Positions 33,792-46,168 of a stretch of DNA of 64,000 nt are shown piece after piece (position 1 is the stretch's first letter; each line of letters begins with the position of its first letter). The position numbers and the translations under genes are program-made. Under the pieces are notes generated by a model. It searched no databases and was not told the origin of the DNA. It worked only from the letters and a program-made list of their open reading frames with translations. The stretch comes from Pontederia crassipes (taxonomy: Eukaryota; Streptophyta; Magnoliopsida; Commelinales; Pontederiaceae). The stretch covers positions 3,305,501 through 3,369,500 of the forward strand of contig JAUKPH010000023.1 of assembly GCA_030549335.1 (NCBI GenBank), in the 5' to 3' direction.

Positions 33792-34726
33792 ACTTCACGC
33801 AAATCCTTCTAAAGTGCCTCATGAGAAAGAAGAGTTACTTGAGGCTGCTGTGCGACGAGTAGATGCATTAGAAGCCGAGCTTATTTCTACCAAAAAGGTA
33901 ATAATATATTTCCTACAAGAGGTTTCATTTAAATTTTCTAGGTCCAAGACTTTGAATGTGTAATTACTGGTCTTTACTTATCAGGATAATTTGTTAGATG
34001 ATGTGAAAAAATAATATAAGATCAACTGAAATCGTATATCGAAATTCTGAAGCACAAGTTTATTTTGGACTTCAAAAGTGGAAATTATCACACATGCACA
34101 TTCATATACGTGAAATGTTACCTTCAAATGCAAACAAAAAAAAAGAGGAAAAAAATATATGTACTTTGGTTTTGCATCCTCATAAGGAAAATTATACTAG
34201 AATAATCTATTAAGTAGCGCAGATATGAAAGTTTATGTGATGCTAAATATTTTCTATTGCTTCTTTAAGCACAAGTTGATCCAATTTTATTGTAGTTCAG
34301 AGATGCATAAACATTTTTGAAATTGTTCATTCAGTTTCTCTTCATATTTTTCTTTGTCATAGTGCTTGTTCTAAATAAGGTTATAGTTCTCAAAGGAGGC
34401 TAAATGTGCTTTGAACATGTTTTCCCTGAGTAGGCTTTGTATGAAGCTTTGATGGGACAAGAAGAATTGCTTGCATACATTGACCAACAAAAGGATGCTA
34501 AGTTTCAGGTGAGAAGAATTTGAAACTTTGAACAGACAAAAGGATGATATCATTGCCCCTAATGTTTCATCACCTCAGCAAACGGATTGAATATACTGCT
34601 TGACTATACCATCGTTGCACATCAAATTGTAGAAGATTCTAGGATATTTTTTAAGCATAATCATGTAATGTCAATCTTCTAATTGATAATGTTTCTTTTT
34701 CTTCTCTATAGAGGAAGAAATTTTGA
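33787..34726 (+). pseudogene. SFH 3' end, copy 1 (three exons)
   Basis: Exon a (33787-33897) reads DTLHANPSKVPHEKEELLEA and AAVRRVDALEAELISTKK, ending AAG/GTAATA. Exon b (34434-34508) reads ALYEALMGQEELLAYIDQQK then DAKFQ, between TAG and GTGAG. Exon c (34712-34726) reads RKKF then a stop, after CTATAG. This is the C-terminal coiled-coil and basic tail of plant Sec14-nodulin (SFH) lipid transfer proteins, whose EKEELL...VDALE.EL..TKKAL..AL..QEEL.AYID pattern I recognise. No stop occurs inside, unlike copies 2 and 3. It is the true continuation of 17853-18175 but is parted from it by 15.6 kb of retrotransposon. Confidence 0.85.
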
Positions 34727-35338
34727 TTCTGACACATGGATGCCTCCCCTGTAGCAAATGGTTGTGCTGCCAGAGCCTCCTCACTTTAAAATGTGTAGCT
34801 CTTATTTGCGCATCAAGAGTGAAAATGAGAGAGAGAGAGCGGTCGGGAGGAGCATCTCACCTGTAGTTGTCGGCTGCCACTCCTATGTTCGCTGATGCGA
34901 AGGAGGGTCTGACTTCGAGAGAAGAGGGAGACAATAAAAAGGGGAAAAGGGAAAGGAAAAATTCAAGCAGGATAGGAAAATCTGATCAAAATACCACGAG
35001 ATGTACGTCATCGTCTGGTCACATCTGGATGGATGTCTTCATGTGAGCAGTTGAATCACATCTAAATGGTCCATATGTCGTTTTGTAAAGTTTGAACACC
35101 CTAATATGAGCCCTTCATTTTAGATCCGGGGCTTAGATTATTTTACAATTTTCTCTCCCTCTCTCTCTCCTCTGCGCTCTGCGCTCTCTGCTCTCTCCCC
35201 TCTATCACTCTCTTCTCTCCTCCGATCGTCGCCACCCATCCCCGATCTGTGCTGTCGCTGCCTCCCCTCCACTCTCCTTTCTTCGCTCCTCCGATCGCCA
35301 CCCTCATGTCGATCTACACTACCGTCGCTGATCTCTCA
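34727..35338. other. SFH 3' flank with CT-rich repeat, copy 1
   Basis: Follows the SFH stop. It contains GA runs (34825-34840) and a CT-rich stretch with CTCTCCTCCGATCG phrases. It breaks off at about 35338, in CTGATCTCTCAATTTATC, where it enters gypsy gag sequence of the next duplicate. In copies 2 and 3 it continues through a further ~600 bases. Confidence 0.6.
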
Positions 35339-35828
35339 ATTTATCTTTCCGCATCCTCGAAGTCAGCCTTTCTGTCGAACCGAGGGGTCTGCAATTTTAG
35401 GAACCTCTATAGTATCTTTACGATCATATCCAAACTACCATGCAAGACTCATGGGCGAGAGTATTCAGTGTAAGCTAAGTGGGATCCATAAACATCCTTA
35501 CCTCAATCCCATGTAATTGGGGATCTCGAGTATGCTATCTATTCTCTATTGAGCTCTAAGTCTACTGCTCATTAACTTGTGATCATAAGGCCGGCTGAAT
35601 GTCCCGCTACAATCCGTTCTTGGTAGCCCGTGGGAAATGGTCCGGAAAAACCATAGTAGTTGCTCCCAAACATCAATGACAATAACCATTCTATTAGTGT
35701 GAGCTCCATAATCCATATCACAATACAATACTTACTTGACCCCACTTGATGGCTTCAGTAGTTGCTCGTGACATTTGCACATGGACTCAATTATATTTAT
35801 CAGAGACAGCTAAGAAGTGCCTCTCCTT
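35339..35828 (-). pseudogene. Gypsy gag/leader fragment, duplicate 2
   Basis: Matches 31010-31458 (TTTATCTTTC.GCATCCTCGAAG and on). It holds only the end of the gag remnant and the leader, and no open frame of significance. Confidence 0.7.
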
Positions 35829-35842
35829 AGGCTCTGATACCT
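35829..35842 (-). other. Primer-binding site, initiator Met type, duplicate 2
   Basis: Minus AGGTATCAGAGCC, three bases from the LTR edge (GTTACAGA). It is the best preserved of the three sites and shows which strand the gypsy family is transcribed from. Confidence 0.85.
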
Positions 35843-35844
35843 TC

Positions 35845-38183
35845 TGTAACGCCCTAAGACACACGTGACTTTCACGTGCTAGAGTCGTCCCGAAGGCGCT
35901 ACACTATTCTATATAAAATAATTTTTGTAAAATTATAAATTATAAAATACGAAATTAATAATAACAATATCTAAAAATCCATTATATCAATGAGCTGAAA
36001 ATGTCCATGTCTCCACAATGCTAAATATGCGAAAAAATTAAAGCTAATTAATAATCTAGTAGGACATAATGCTACACATGTGCAACATCTCTGTCACTGA
36101 GTCTGGTCACCTACATCACCATCTTCTATCATCTCACCTACATGAATCCAAATGTAGGAAAAAACCCATGAATATAAAAATACTTAGTACGTATGATTTA
36201 ATCATAACGATAATCAATAATCAACAGTGCTAGATAAATCAATGAAAATATGGAGCAATAAACAATATAATATTGGATAAAACAGTATGAGGAGAGCTCA
36301 ATAATCAATAAAACAATATAACCATAAATCAATAAAGATGATAAAAAAAGGGAGTCAATAGACTGATCAATATCATTTAATAATAATTAATTATTAATTA
36401 TGTCTGGTCACTATGGCACTGTCCAATTTAATAATTTCAATTCAATTATCAATATCAATAATCATCGGCCAATAACATTATCTATTCGGTTCAATGGGCG
36501 GAGGCAAAGCCGGTCAACGCCAAAATCCCAATGACCATGATTCAATTCAATTCAATTCTATGTTCATTCAATTCGATTCGATTCAATTCAATTCGATTTC
36601 CATTCTATTCAGTTCAATCTTTGGAGTTATTCAATTCATAGGGAGCGCTCAATCAATTAAGGAAAACTACATATCTCTTTCATGTATGCCAGTGAGGATC
36701 AAACCACGACAAGCCGCCCTCCAATAGCAGCGCTAATAATAACTTCGTGTGGGGGGGACCATGACCATCATAGGATAGCCATAGTTTTCCTAAAGGATGA
36801 CGTCTCATACCTCTAGGTATATTATCTGCCCCGTACAATATCCATAATAATATCAATATGGCTTAGGGAGCTTAGAGACAATCGAAGAAAATTAAGACCC
36901 AGCAGTTTCCATATTTTATCTTGTTTATCATAAAGACTTATCTTTAACAATTTAATTCAGGTTAAATAAGAATCCAAACAGAGGAAACCACTGGATCAAT
37001 ATTATGGTTAATCACATAATCAAATAGAACAATAAGATCAATAATCACAAGTCAGATCTGAAGAGCATGATGATGTTACATCTGTTAACAATTATGGTCA
37101 TAGATGGTTATGAACATTAACCATAATAACTATTCAATTATATATAACAAATTACCCAAAATTACATTTTTTTGTCCATAGAACCTGGCCCGCGTCGAGT
37201 GAAAGTCGGGCCATGTTCGAAAACGCTCAATCTCACCCCGACCGGAGCAAACTCGGATCGGGTGTATGGTGAACCCAGGCCAGGTCGATCGGTCCACCCT
37301 TAATTACGACCGCACTGAACCCTTGCCACGCCGAAGCACAACCCCAGGTCGAGCCAGTGGGAACTTGGGCCGGGTTAGACAACCCAAACCGGTTCCGAAT
37401 TCAACTCAATCCGAATTCAACGAAATCTGAGTCGAGTAGAACAAAACGTCGCCGACGGAGAAATGCATTCCAACGCAACTTTCCCACCATAACTATGCCA
37501 TATGATGTCTAAACTATGTATATAATATCAATGGATTCACGATACAAAGGAGAAGAGGATATGATTTCATGTCGTGAAAAATTGACGACATAGGAATTCT
37601 CACTACGTACCTAAAGTTGGCTGAAAAACCAATTGGATTCCCTTTTCCTGTGTGAGTTGTCTAGATGCCGACTTTGGTTGACGATCTCTCTCTGTTCATG
37701 TTCCAAAACTCACGGCCACCATTTGGAAGTTCTCCTATATACCAACTTCGAAACCAGCCACCGCATGCTTTCTGGAATGCCTTGATTTGCGTGCAAATAA
37801 GAGGAAAAGAGAGGCTTATGAGCAGAATTCTATTTTGACCAAAAGGGGGTTTCCAACCACCCCTTTGATGTTTATTTATAGTGCAGGCTAGGATTTTCAA
37901 TTCTATTTGACCTTGGACTCTTAGGATCAATCTTGACCATTCATAATTGATTAATCATCACATAATTATTCAGATTTAATTAAATCTGAATTTACTTATT
38001 AATCCATATTTATCTCCATAACTATTCTATCTCTATTCAAATTCCATCTTATCTTTCCAACTTATCCCATAATTTTCATCAATTTCATAATTAAAATTCC
38101 ATAATATTAAATAATGATTTTCCAAATATTATAAATTTATAAAATATTCATTTATTTATTTTATAAAAACTAGGATCGTCACA
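35845..38183 (-). repeat. Gypsy LTR (copy L3)
   Basis: 2,339 bases from TGTAACGCCCTAAGAC to GGATCGTCACA. Contains the pentamer stretch (36540-36630), the GC-rich patch (37190-37440) and a minus TATA box near 37871. The SFH exon follows directly, as in the other copies. Confidence 0.9.
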
Positions 38184-39160
38184 GACACTTCATGCAAATC
38201 CTTCTAAAATGCCTCATGAGAAAGAAGAGTTACTTGAGGCTGCTGTGTGACGAGTAGATGCATTAGAAGCAAAGCTTATTTCTACCAAAAAGGTAATCAT
38301 ATATTTCCTACATGAGGTTTCATTTAAATTTTGTAGGTCCAAGACTTTGAATGTGTAATTAGTGCTCTCTACTTATCAAGAAAATTTGTTAGATGATGTG
38401 AAAAGATAACATAAGATCAACTGAAATCATATATCAAAATTCTGAAGCACAGGTTTATTTTGGACTTCAAAAGTGGAAATTATCACACATGCACATTCAT
38501 ATTGGACTTCAAAAGTGGAAATTATCACACATGCACATTCATATACGTGAAATGTTACCTTCAAATGCAAACAAAAAAAAGGAAAAAATAGATGTACTTC
38601 GGTTTTGCGTGATCAAAAGGAAAATTATACTAGAATAATATGTTAAGTAGCACAGGCATGAAAGTTTATGTGATGCTAAATTTTTTTTATTGCTTCTTTA
38701 AGCACAAGTTGATCCAATTTTATTGCAGTTCAGAGATGCATAAACATTCTTGAAATAGTTCATTCAGTTTCTCTTCATATTTTTCTTTGTCATAGTGCTT
38801 GTTCTAAATAAAGTTATAGTTCTCAAAGGAGGTTAAATGTGCTCTGAACATGTTTTCCCTTATTAGGCTCTATATGAAACTTTGATGAGACAAGAAGAAT
38901 TGCTTGCATACATTGACCAACAAAAGGATGCTAAGTTTCAGGTGAGAAGAATTTGAAACTTTGAACAGACAAAAGGATGATATCATTGCCCCTAATGTTT
39001 CATCACCTCAGCAAAAGGATTGAATATACTTGCTCGACTATACCATCATTGCACATCAAATTGCAGGAGCATCTAGGATATTTTTTAAGTATAATCATGT
39101 CATGTCAATCTTCTAATTCATAATGTTTTCTTTTCTTCTCTACGGAGGAAGAAATTTTGA
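38184..39160 (+). pseudogene. SFH 3' end, copy 2
   Basis: Exon a (38184-38292) has GCTGCTGTGTGACGAG, so the Arg codon of copy 1 is a TGA stop. Exon b (38867-38941) is intact in frame (ALYETLMRQEELLAYIDQQK). The acceptor before exon c is CTACGG instead of CTATAG, so it should not splice normally. A 47-base stretch of the first intron is duplicated in tandem (GACTTCAAAAGTGGAAATTA at about 38465 and 38507). It lacks all upstream SFH exons. Confidence 0.85.
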
Positions 39161-39528
39161 TTCTGACGCATGGACGCCTCCACAGTAGCAAATGGTTGTG
39201 CAGCCAGAGCCTCCTCACTTTAAAACGTGTAGCTCTTATTTGTGCATCGGGAGCGAAAATGAGAGAGAGAGTGAGAGAGATTGGGAGGAGCATCTCACCT
39301 ATAGTTGTCAGCTGCCACTCCTGTGTTCGCCGAAGCGAAGGAGGGTCTGACTTCGAAAGTAGAGGAGGAAGACAAAAAGGGGAAAGAGGAAGGAAAAATT
39401 CATGCAGGATAGGAAAATCTGATCAAAATACCGTGAGATGTACGTCATTCGTCTAGTCACATTTGGATGGATGCCTTCATGTGTGTAGTTGAATCACATC
39501 TAAATGGTCCATATGCTGTTTCGCACGG
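39161..39528. other. SFH 3' flank, copy 2
   Basis: No gene. It matches 34727-35070 and 63093-63451. GAGA runs at about 39257-39280. Confidence 0.5.
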
Positions 39529-39981
39529 TGTGAACACCCTTTTGGTGAAACTTGGTGTAACACCCTAATATGAGCCCTTCATTTTAGATCTAGGGCTTAG
39601 ATTATTTCACAATTTTCTCTCCCTCTATTTCACAATTTTCTCTCCCTCAGCGCTCTCTCTCCTCTGCGTTCTCTCTTTTGTCTCTCCCCTTCGATCACTC
39701 TCTTCTCTCCTCCGATCGTCGCCACCCATCCACGATTTGTGCGGTCGCTGCCTCCCCTCGGCTCTCCTTTCTTCTCTCCTCCGTTCGCCACCCTCGTGTC
39801 GATCTGCACCACCGCCGCTGATCTCTCGCTTGATGCCGCCACCGCCACCTCCCCTCCACTTTCCTTTCTTCTCTCCTCCGATCGCCGCCCCCGATATGTG
39901 TAGCCGATCTCTCGCATCGATGGGGGAAGAGATGTGATCATATGCAGGTGTTACACAATGTTTCACCTAAGGGGTGTTACA
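39529..39981. mobile_element. MITE-like element with terminal inverted repeats, copy 2
   Basis: The left end reads TGTGAACACCC...GGTGAAAC.T.GTGTAACACC. The right end, read in complement, is TGTAACACCCCTTAGGTGAA then ACATTGTGTAACACC. The inverted match covers about 36 bases with few differences. Between them is a CT-rich tandem repeat. No transposase. No target duplication was recognised. The sister is 63452-63948; at 35080-35338 only part remains. Confidence 0.5.
39625..39930. repeat. CT-rich tandem repeat
   Basis: Phrases GCCTCCCCTC, CTCTCCTTTCTTCTCTCCTC and CGATCGCC alternate with a period of about 70 bases. Long frames on both strands here (up to 113 codons) encode Arg/Glu/Gly-rich low-complexity strings and are not taken as genes. 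Confidence 0.65.
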
Positions 39982-40560
39982 TGCCTATTAATCCCATATA
40001 TATATATGTATATGTTAAAGTAAAGAGCGCAAAAGGTGGTGAAATTTTGTCAAGTAACGTAAAGATGATTTTTGAATATGATAGAATTAAAAACAAAGTT
40101 CCAAGAAAAAAAGATCCGGCTTCGCGGCCACGATCGTGGCGCCTGGCGGCCGATTCGATCGCCAAGTGCTGATCAGATCGGCAGGCCGTCGATGGTTAGA
40201 ACCGACCGTCAGGCGCCAGATCCGGTCGTCAGGCGCTAGATCTGGCCACTGGTGACCGGACTGCCAGGAGCCGGATCTGACCATGACCACCGATGGTGAT
40301 CGGCCGTCAGGGGCCATATCCGGCTGCCAGGCGTCGGATCGGCCAACGGCGGCGATTCCGACCTCGTTTGCCCTCCCCCTCTGTCCCTCACCCTCCCCTG
40401 TCTCTCGACATCAACCAATCAGCCATAGCGATTCCCGGCCGCGACTCGATCAATTTCTCGGATTGTCAGGTCTGACCCGGTATTGGGTCAAAAAACCAAC
40501 ATAATTCGGATCAGAACCAGGTCCGCTTAGACCCTGACGCAATCCTGGATTTGCTCAGGC
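39982..40560. repeat. GC-rich block of GGCCGCCAGGCGCC-type repeats
   Basis: From about 40105 to 40470 phrases such as CGCCAG, CCGGATCTG, GATCGGCC and GCCAGGCGCC recur. The block ends with GGTCCGCTTAGACCCTGACG and GGATTTGCTCAGGCCTA. A second block at 44941-45643 has the same composition and the same end (GGATTTGCTCAGCCCTA). Both sit at junctions: here between the SFH duplicate and the copia fragment. 39982-40104 is plain AT-rich DNA. Confidence 0.6.
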
Positions 40561-42018
40561 CTATCTTCAAGAAGAAAACTAGAATTTCAAGAGTTGTAGG
40601 CACAAGATATAAAGCACGACTAATTGTTAAAGGTTATAAAAGATGTGGACTACAATGAGATATTATTCTCACTTGTTGTCAACAGGGTGCTGCTAGCTCT
40701 TATAACACATCAGAGAATCTAGAGTTTAAGCAACTAAATGTGAAGACTACTTTCCTCCATGGAGAATTTGAAAAAGACATTCTTAAAAGCCAGCCAGAAG
40801 GATTCTCCATCACAAGAAAGGAGGATCAAGTTTGCAGACAGAAGAACATGAAGCAATTTCTCAAACAATGGTACAAGAGGTTCGACAACTTCATGATCAG
40901 TAAGGAATTCAACCGAAGTCCTTATGATTGCTAAGTTTATCATAAGGTGAAATATGACTCCACCATTTATCTGCTCTTATATATTGATGACATGCTCTGT
41001 CAGGGAAATGTCAGACATTCAAAATTTGAAGAAACCTCTGAGTGCAGAATTCGACATCTTGGTGCAGCATAGAAAATTTTGAGGCTGGAAATTCTAAGGG
41101 ATCGCTTACAAAGTAAACTCTTCTTATCTCATAAAAGTTATACGTAGAAGATTTTATCCAGGTTTGCAATATTTGGAGCGAAGCCTTTGAATACTCCATC
41201 AGTTGCAAATGTTCATCTCTCCATTGCTTTTGCACCAAAATCGGAAGGAGTACATGTCTCGAATTTCATACGCTAGTGCAGTTGGAAGCCTGATATATGC
41301 CATGGTGTGCACAAGACCGAACACTGCTCATGCAGTCTAGTTCATGAGTGATCTAGGAAAAAAGCACTGGCAAGCAGTGAAGCGAATCTTTCGATATCAG
41401 ATAGGAACACCTGATATCGGCCTTATCTATAGAAGTGATAAAAAATGTTTGATTGGTAGCTCATCAGATGGAATGCTACACTCCAACCATCAGTTACCTT
41501 ATCTATCACAGAGGCAGAGTATATGACACTGACAGAGTATATGATACTGACAGAAACTGCTAAGAAAGACATATAATTAAAAAGCTTATTTGAAGATTTC
41601 GGATTACATCAAAAGCAAGTTATAGTGCACTATGATAGTCTAAGTGCAATATGTTTAGCCAAAGATCAAGTGCATGATGAAAGAACCAAACACATATCAC
41701 TTCATCCGCATTAAGAAGAGGATCAAGGTGAAGAAGATCGACACAGAAGACAATCCGACTGATATGCTCACTAAGTCTATTCCTCATTGCAAGTTTCGAT
41801 ACTGTTCGAACTTGCTTAATATCAATACTTGGTAATAGCCCCAAAGTGAGGCTGACGACGATGTGGCATGACATTGAAGTTTTGTGCACCAAAAATTATT
41901 CAAGTCGAAGTGGAGATTTGTTAATAATACCTTGAATCTAACCCCAATTATAACCCTATGTGATTATCTTTCAGCAGATTTCCCCTACGGTTCTCGCTCG
42001 ACCCCATAATAATTGATT
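40561..42018 (+). pseudogene. Copia pol fragment, second copy (RT and RNase H)
   Basis: Homologous to 2410-3830: IFKKK, KARLIVKGY-like, FLHGEFEKDIL, YLLLYIDDMLCQGN (about 40970-41010, both Asp present), SYASAVGSLIYAMVCTRPN (about 41264-41325), and an RNase H region to about 41850. It has lost the integrase and the first RT blocks. Its left edge is against the GC-rich block. Indels and stops differ from copy 1, showing decay after duplication. The purine tract AAGTGGAGATTTGTTAA lies at about 41908. Confidence 0.88.
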
Positions 42019-43932
42019 CCCACATTAGTTGGCAGATAGAGACAAGCTTTAGCAAGCAGATTTAAATTGGCTTGCCTTGAACATTAGTAAATCAGGTGGC
42101 AATGTAGCAAGATGGAAGAAAGCCAACTCTTTCTGTTTTACCAGAAATGGTTTTAGACAGCAACCTTGTGAAAGAAATGATTTTGTCAGTTAACTCCGGA
42201 CAAAAGAAAGAACGCATGATAGCAACCCAATACATATATTAAACCAATGGATCCTAAATAGTAAAATAATTAAACCACAATGCATCAAGTTCTTTTGCAT
42301 TTGAAAAATGTTTTGCCTGTGTATATTCCAGGCTTCCAGTTCACTGCAATATAGACAACGAAAGTTAGACAAGCTCATGAATGAGGCAGAAGGAGCCTCG
42401 TGACATAGGAGATTTTTAAGAATTTACAGAAAGAAATAGAGGAAGTTTCTAATACTCTTTTTTCCATACAAGTTCAACAACCCATTATGTAGAGCCAATC
42501 CATTGTTGAAAAGAAAGCAGGATAGATAAAACCAAACCAAATTGGGGACTCTAAGAAACGAATCCGAGAGTACTAGCTCCCGTGACATGGACTTCGACGT
42601 GCTATCCACCTGAGCCAACCAATTTGGTTTGGTAATGCTCTTTAAAAGAGAAGGTTGCATTTTATCAAGTTTGCAAGGAAAATGTTTGATGACCAACTTA
42701 ATTACAATATAAGGAGTTCACTGAACTACATTTCTCTAAATTAAAAACTCGGTTTTTTACTAAGAAGAGAAGACCTACTAGATTTGTAGGCATTACATTT
42801 TTATTAAAAACTCTTTCAGTTTCCTTTATGCGTCGATGGGGTATAGACATCATTCAAGTCTGATGTTCATACCTCCAATTTGGTGAAAAATTATGTGCAG
42901 AGACTTAAAATAGGTACATTCCATGTGTTAACACCATGTTTAACAACTAGCAGGCAGGTTTGGATATCTAGTATAATTTGAGCATATTTACATAAAAACT
43001 TATTAAGGAGGTAAAGTTGTTTAAAAGCTACTCGACGTAGGAAGCAAAAACATCGTACACAAAACAATAGTGAGTTAATATTGGGCAACTTTATCACTAA
43101 ATGTCTCAATCATCTTTAGAGGGTTTATTAGTGGAATATCTTTCAGAGCCATTTCTTTAACAATAGGAAACATAAGAAAATATACATGTATCATTTAAGA
43201 ATACGAAAATGAGGAGCATATTTCAAAAGAATATTTTAGCTGGACAATCATAGGTTAGGCTCATATAAAACACGAGCAAATCAAATAATTTAGATGAATA
43301 ACATTTGAAATTAAGATACCAGAATACTTGGCACTTGGCACTGAAGTGCCAAAGGAAAAGAAATTCAGGTTTCCAGCGGATGATATGTATTGCCCTTGAC
43401 GAGCACAAATATTTCTACCGCACATTGAAATGAGAATCATGCATCCAAGATTCAGAAAATGCCAGCAAAATATATCACTACGTAGATATAAATTTACCTC
43501 CTTAGAGTAAGATGAACAACGGAGCACCTGAAACATTTCTGGAGATGAAGATGAGCAATAGCATGATTCTCTCCCATTTTTGTGACATCTGGTTGATTGA
43601 ACATTATGCAGGAAATGTGGTAGCATTATAACCTATAGATGTATTGAAAACAGCTTAGCTGCACAAAACCATAATAAACTTGTCAAACTAATGAATTAAA
43701 AAAGATGCCGACAAATGACTAAAAAATAGTGAGTTAGCAAATTCACATGTAATAAACAAACAATGAAAATAAACAAAATAAACAATAAAGTAAAATTTCA
43801 GCACTGAAGTTAGTTGCCATAAAAGATAATATGAAAATGGTACTGATGGATCCGGTTATATAAAAACTTGATTAGAGAGCAGATGGTGAAGACCACTCAC
43901 TTAACTACACACAACATTTGCAGTTGTGACTT
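42019..43932 (-). repeat. 1.9-kb tandem unit, copy C
   Basis: Collinear with copy A over its full length and joined to the copia 3' end in the same way, so A and C are counterparts. The minus-strand exon-like segments are present (STSKSMSRELVLSDSFL near 42560). Confidence 0.85.
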
Positions 43933-44940
43933 CCACATTAGTGGCCAGATAGATACAAGCTTTAGCATGCACATTTAAATTGAGTTGTCTTGAACATTAA
44001 GTAAATCAGGTAGCAATGTAGCAACATGGAAGAAAGCCAATTCTTTCTTTTTTACCAGAAATGGTTTTAGGCAGCAACCTTGTGCAAGAAATGGTTTTGT
44101 CAGTTAACTCCTGACAAAAGAAAGAATGCATGATAGTAACCCAATACATAGATTAAACCAATGGATCTTAAACATTAAAATAAAAAAACCACAATGCATC
44201 AAGTTCTTTTGCATTTGAAAATTGTTTTGCCTGTGCATATTCCAGACTTCCAGGCACTGCAATATAGACAACGAAAGTTAGACAAGCTCATGAATGAGGC
44301 AGAAGGAACTTCCAGACATAAGTGATTTTAAGAATTTACAGAAATAAATAGAGCAAGTTTCCAATGCTCTTTTTTTCAGACAATCTCAACAACCCGTTAT
44401 CTAGAGCCAATACATTTTTCAAGAGAAAGCAGGATAGATGAAACATAACCAAATTGGGGACTCTAAGAAACAAATCCGAGAGTACTAGCTGCCGTGACTT
44501 GGACTTGGACGTGCTATACACCTGAGCCAACCAATTTAGTTTGGTAATGCTCTTTAAAAGAGACAAAGTTGCGTTTTATCAAGTTTGCAAGGAAAATATT
44601 TGATGACCAACTTAATTACGATACAAGGAGTTCACTGAGCTACAATTCTCTACATTGAAAACTCTTTTTTTACTAAGAAGAGGAGACCTACCACATTTGT
44701 AAGCATCACATTTCTTATTGAAATTGATATTTACATTGACAAGATCAACATTGTATTTAAAACTCTTTTAGTTTCCTTTATGCATTGGAGGAGTATAGAC
44801 ATCATTGAAATATGATGTTCATATCTCAATTTGGTGGAAAATTATGTGCAGAGACTTAAAATTGGTACATCCCATGTGTTAACAACTAGCAGGCAGCTTC
44901 GGATATCTAGTATAATTTGAGTGTATTTACATAAAGAAAG
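43933..44940 (-). repeat. 1.9-kb tandem unit, copy D (left part)
   Basis: Matches the unit up to GTGTATTTACATAAA. About 790 bases of the unit that should follow are missing and replaced by the GC-rich block 44941-45643. The unit resumes at 45644. Confidence 0.8.
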
Positions 44941-45643
44941 GGTAAGTTGGTCAAACCTTGGGACATAGCGATAGGCCGCCAGGGGCAGGATTTGGCCATT
45001 GGCGGCCGATCCGGCCGCCAGGCGCCACGATCCGACCCCTGACGGCCGGATCGGCCGCCAGGAGCAACGATACGGCACCTGGCAGCCGACCGGATCTAGC
45101 CATTGGCTGCCAATCCATTCGCCAGGTACCGGATCCGGCCGCCAGGTGCCACGATCCGGCGCCTGAGCTCGGATCGGCCGCCAAGCGCCACGATCCGGCG
45201 CCTGGAGGGCGGATCGACCGCCAGGAGCCGGATTTGGCCATTGGCTGCCGGATTAGCCACCGGGCGCCGGATCAGGCCATTGGCAGCCGATCCGACCATC
45301 AGGCGCCACAATCCGGCATGCCAGGTGCCGGATCTGGCATTTAGCGGCTGATTCGGCCGCCAGGCGCCGGATCGGCCACCAAGTGAGCTGATTCGGCCGT
45401 TAGGCGTCGGATCTGGCCACTGGCAGTCGCTTCGGCTGCCAGGCGCCGATTTCAGATTCGTCCGCCATCCCCCTCGCCGCCCTCGGCCGATTCCACCGGC
45501 AAACCCAATCATATTCCCGGATTCATATTCCTCGGCCGGATCCGGTACCGGGTCAAAAAATTTTTGACCTGGTATAATTCGGGTCGGGACCGGATTCGCT
45601 TAGACCCGGACCCAGTCCCGGATTTGCTCAGCCCTAAAGAAAC
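44941..45643. repeat. GC-rich block replacing part of unit D
   Basis: Dense GGCCGCCAGG, GGCGCC, CCGGATC and ATTGGC phrases, both strands open in places (128 and 138 codons) because of composition. The end GGTCGGGACCGGATTCGCTT followed by AGACCCGGACCCAGTCCCGG and GGATTTGCTCAGCCCTA matches the end of 39982-40560. Possible termini of a DNA transposon, but no good inverted repeat was found. Confidence 0.6.
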
Positions 45644-46168
45644 CATAAAGCAAAATTTCAGCACCGAGGTTAGATGCCATAAAATATAACATGAAAATGG
45701 TACTGATGGATCCTGTTATATATAAACTTGATTAGAGATCGGATGGCCAAGACCACTCACTTAACTACAGACAACATTTGTAGTTGTGTCCCACATTAGT
45801 GGCCAGATAGAGACAAGCTTTAGCATGCAGATTTAAATTGGCTAGCCTTGAACATTACTAAATCAGGTAGCAATGTAGCAACATGGAAGAAAGCTAACTC
45901 TTTCTTTATTACCAGAAATGGTTTTAGGCTGCAAGAAATGGTTATGTCAGTTAACTCCTGACGAAAGAAAGAATGCATGATAGTAACCCAATACATATAT
46001 TAAACCAATGGATCTTAAACATTAAAATAAATAAACCACAATGCATGCAGTTCTTTTGCATTTGAAAATTGTTTTGCCTGTGTATATTCCAGACTACAGT
46101 GCACTGCAACATACACAACGAAAGTTAGACAAGCTCATGAATGAGGCAGAAGGAACTTCCTGACATAG
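45644..46168 (-). repeat. End of unit D and first part of unit E
   Basis: AAACCATAAAGCAAAATTTC resumes the unit. Unit E begins at 45790 (CCCACATTAG) and is cut at 46168 (TGACATAG) by the copia element; it continues at 50028. Confidence 0.8.

Noticed and set aside
39625-39966. 113-codon Arg/Glu/Gly-rich frame
   Set aside because: It follows a CT-rich tandem repeat; the same is true at 63530-63933.
44933-45651. TAAAGAAA on both sides of the GC-rich block as an 8-bp hAT-type target duplication
   Set aside because: Alignment with sister units shows that about 790 bases of host sequence are missing at this place, so it is not a simple insertion, and the ends are not good inverted repeats.
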